A stretch of DNA of 64,000 bases from Deltaproteobacteria bacterium (lineage in GTDB: Bacteria; Myxococcota_A; UBA796; UBA2385), in the NCBI GenBank assembly GCA_018401435.1, contig JAGYJW010000012.1:62001-126000 (forward strand), given 5' to 3'. This document shows positions 63,826 through 64,000 of the stretch, piece by piece. Position numbers and translations under genes: made by a program. The first letter of the stretch is position 1, and each line of letters begins with the position of its first letter. The notes under the pieces were generated by a model, which saw nothing but the letters and a program-made list of their open reading frames with translations, ran no database searches and was not told the origin of the DNA.

Positions 63826-64000
63826 ATGACTATGGCAGTCAGGACGAACATCGCGTCCATGATGGGTGCCGGCCAGCTGGGCCGCACCAACAAGGCGCTG
63901 GGCAATTCCCTCGCCAAGATCTCCAGCGGCATGCGCATCAACCGCGCCGCCGACGACTCCGCCGGTCTCGGCGTGGCCACCAACCTGGAGACGCAGGTCT
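63826..64000 (+). CDS. fliC: Flagellin, N-terminal part
   Basis: The gene runs off the right edge; 58 residues are visible. VRTNIASMMGAGQLGRTNKAL and LAKISSGMRINRAADDSAGLG are the conserved flagellin N-terminal helix, with the RINRAADD motif used in filament stacking and innate immune recognition. It is the first filament gene after the junction genes and is preceded by a candidate FliA promoter. Confidence 0.93.
   Translation, partial: MTMAVRTNIASMMGAGQLGRTNKALGNSLAKISSGMRINRAADDSAGLGVATNLETQV

Overview
The window is a very GC-rich (about 70% by eye) stretch of bacterial chromosome. It probably comes from a Gram-negative, flagellated member of the Myxococcota or a related deltaproteobacterial lineage. 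The clues are many lipoproteins with Asp/Thr- or Pro-rich linkers, a C-terminal Cys-hydrophobic-Arg4 tail like MYXO-CTERM, a Ser/Thr kinase beside an FHA protein, several outer-membrane barrels, and a full flagellar rod/ring/hook-junction cluster. No phage, insertion sequence or CRISPR array is seen, and no stretch longer than about 220 bp lacks a gene or RNA.

Layout. 1-5 kb: 5' end of a multiheme cytochrome c and a sulfatase-fold protein (minus strand), divergent from a VIT/vWA protein, an ECF sigma factor and a 76-aa partner. 5-17 kb: an arylsulfotransferase-like lipoprotein, then a minus-strand cell-envelope signalling operon (FHA-winged-helix protein, Ser/Thr kinase, OmpA-like protein, LysM/FecR protein, beta-barrel, FG-GAP lipoprotein) and an OmpA-family protein, then a surface protein with a sorting tail. 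17-25 kb: amidase, then a biotin carboxylase / carboxyltransferase-BCCP / desaturase / TmcA operon. 25-39 kb: a set of lipoproteins and an outer-membrane barrel, Rieske oxygenase, cobalamin adenosyltransferase, BolA, a FAN1-like nuclease, a SEC-C protein, tRNA-Leu(CAA) and a degenerate receiver protein. 39-46 kb: valS, glutaryl-CoA dehydrogenase-like enzyme, a membrane spermidine-synthase-like protein, a HEAT protein and surE. 46-52.6 kb: tetR, an RND adaptor and an RND permease fused to a TolC-like domain. 52.7-64 kb: flhA-fliA-flgF-flgG-flgA-flgH-flgI-flgJ(M23)-flgM-flgN-flgK-flgL-flagellin, all plus strand and tightly packed.

Assembly quality matters here. At least a dozen genes in the first 39 kb are split by single-base frameshifts, often in G/C runs, while 39-64 kb is almost clean. 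In several cases restoring one base recovers a textbook C-terminus or places a stop codon just before the neighbouring gene. Sequencing indels are therefore the simplest explanation, although real decay cannot be excluded. For these genes I give the span of the whole reconstructed gene.

How the genes fit together: the flagellar block encodes the export gate (FlhA), the late-gene sigma factor (FliA) with its anti-sigma (FlgM), the distal rod, L and P rings, a rod-cap/peptidoglycan hydrolase, the junction proteins with their chaperone, and the filament. The efflux operon is repressor-linked, with two palindromes just upstream of tetR. The 6.6-13.5 kb operon joins a phospho-signalling pair to envelope proteins and is the best candidate for an uncharacterised system, together with the RND-TolC fusion and the four-gene lipoprotein/barrel operon at 26.4-29 kb.
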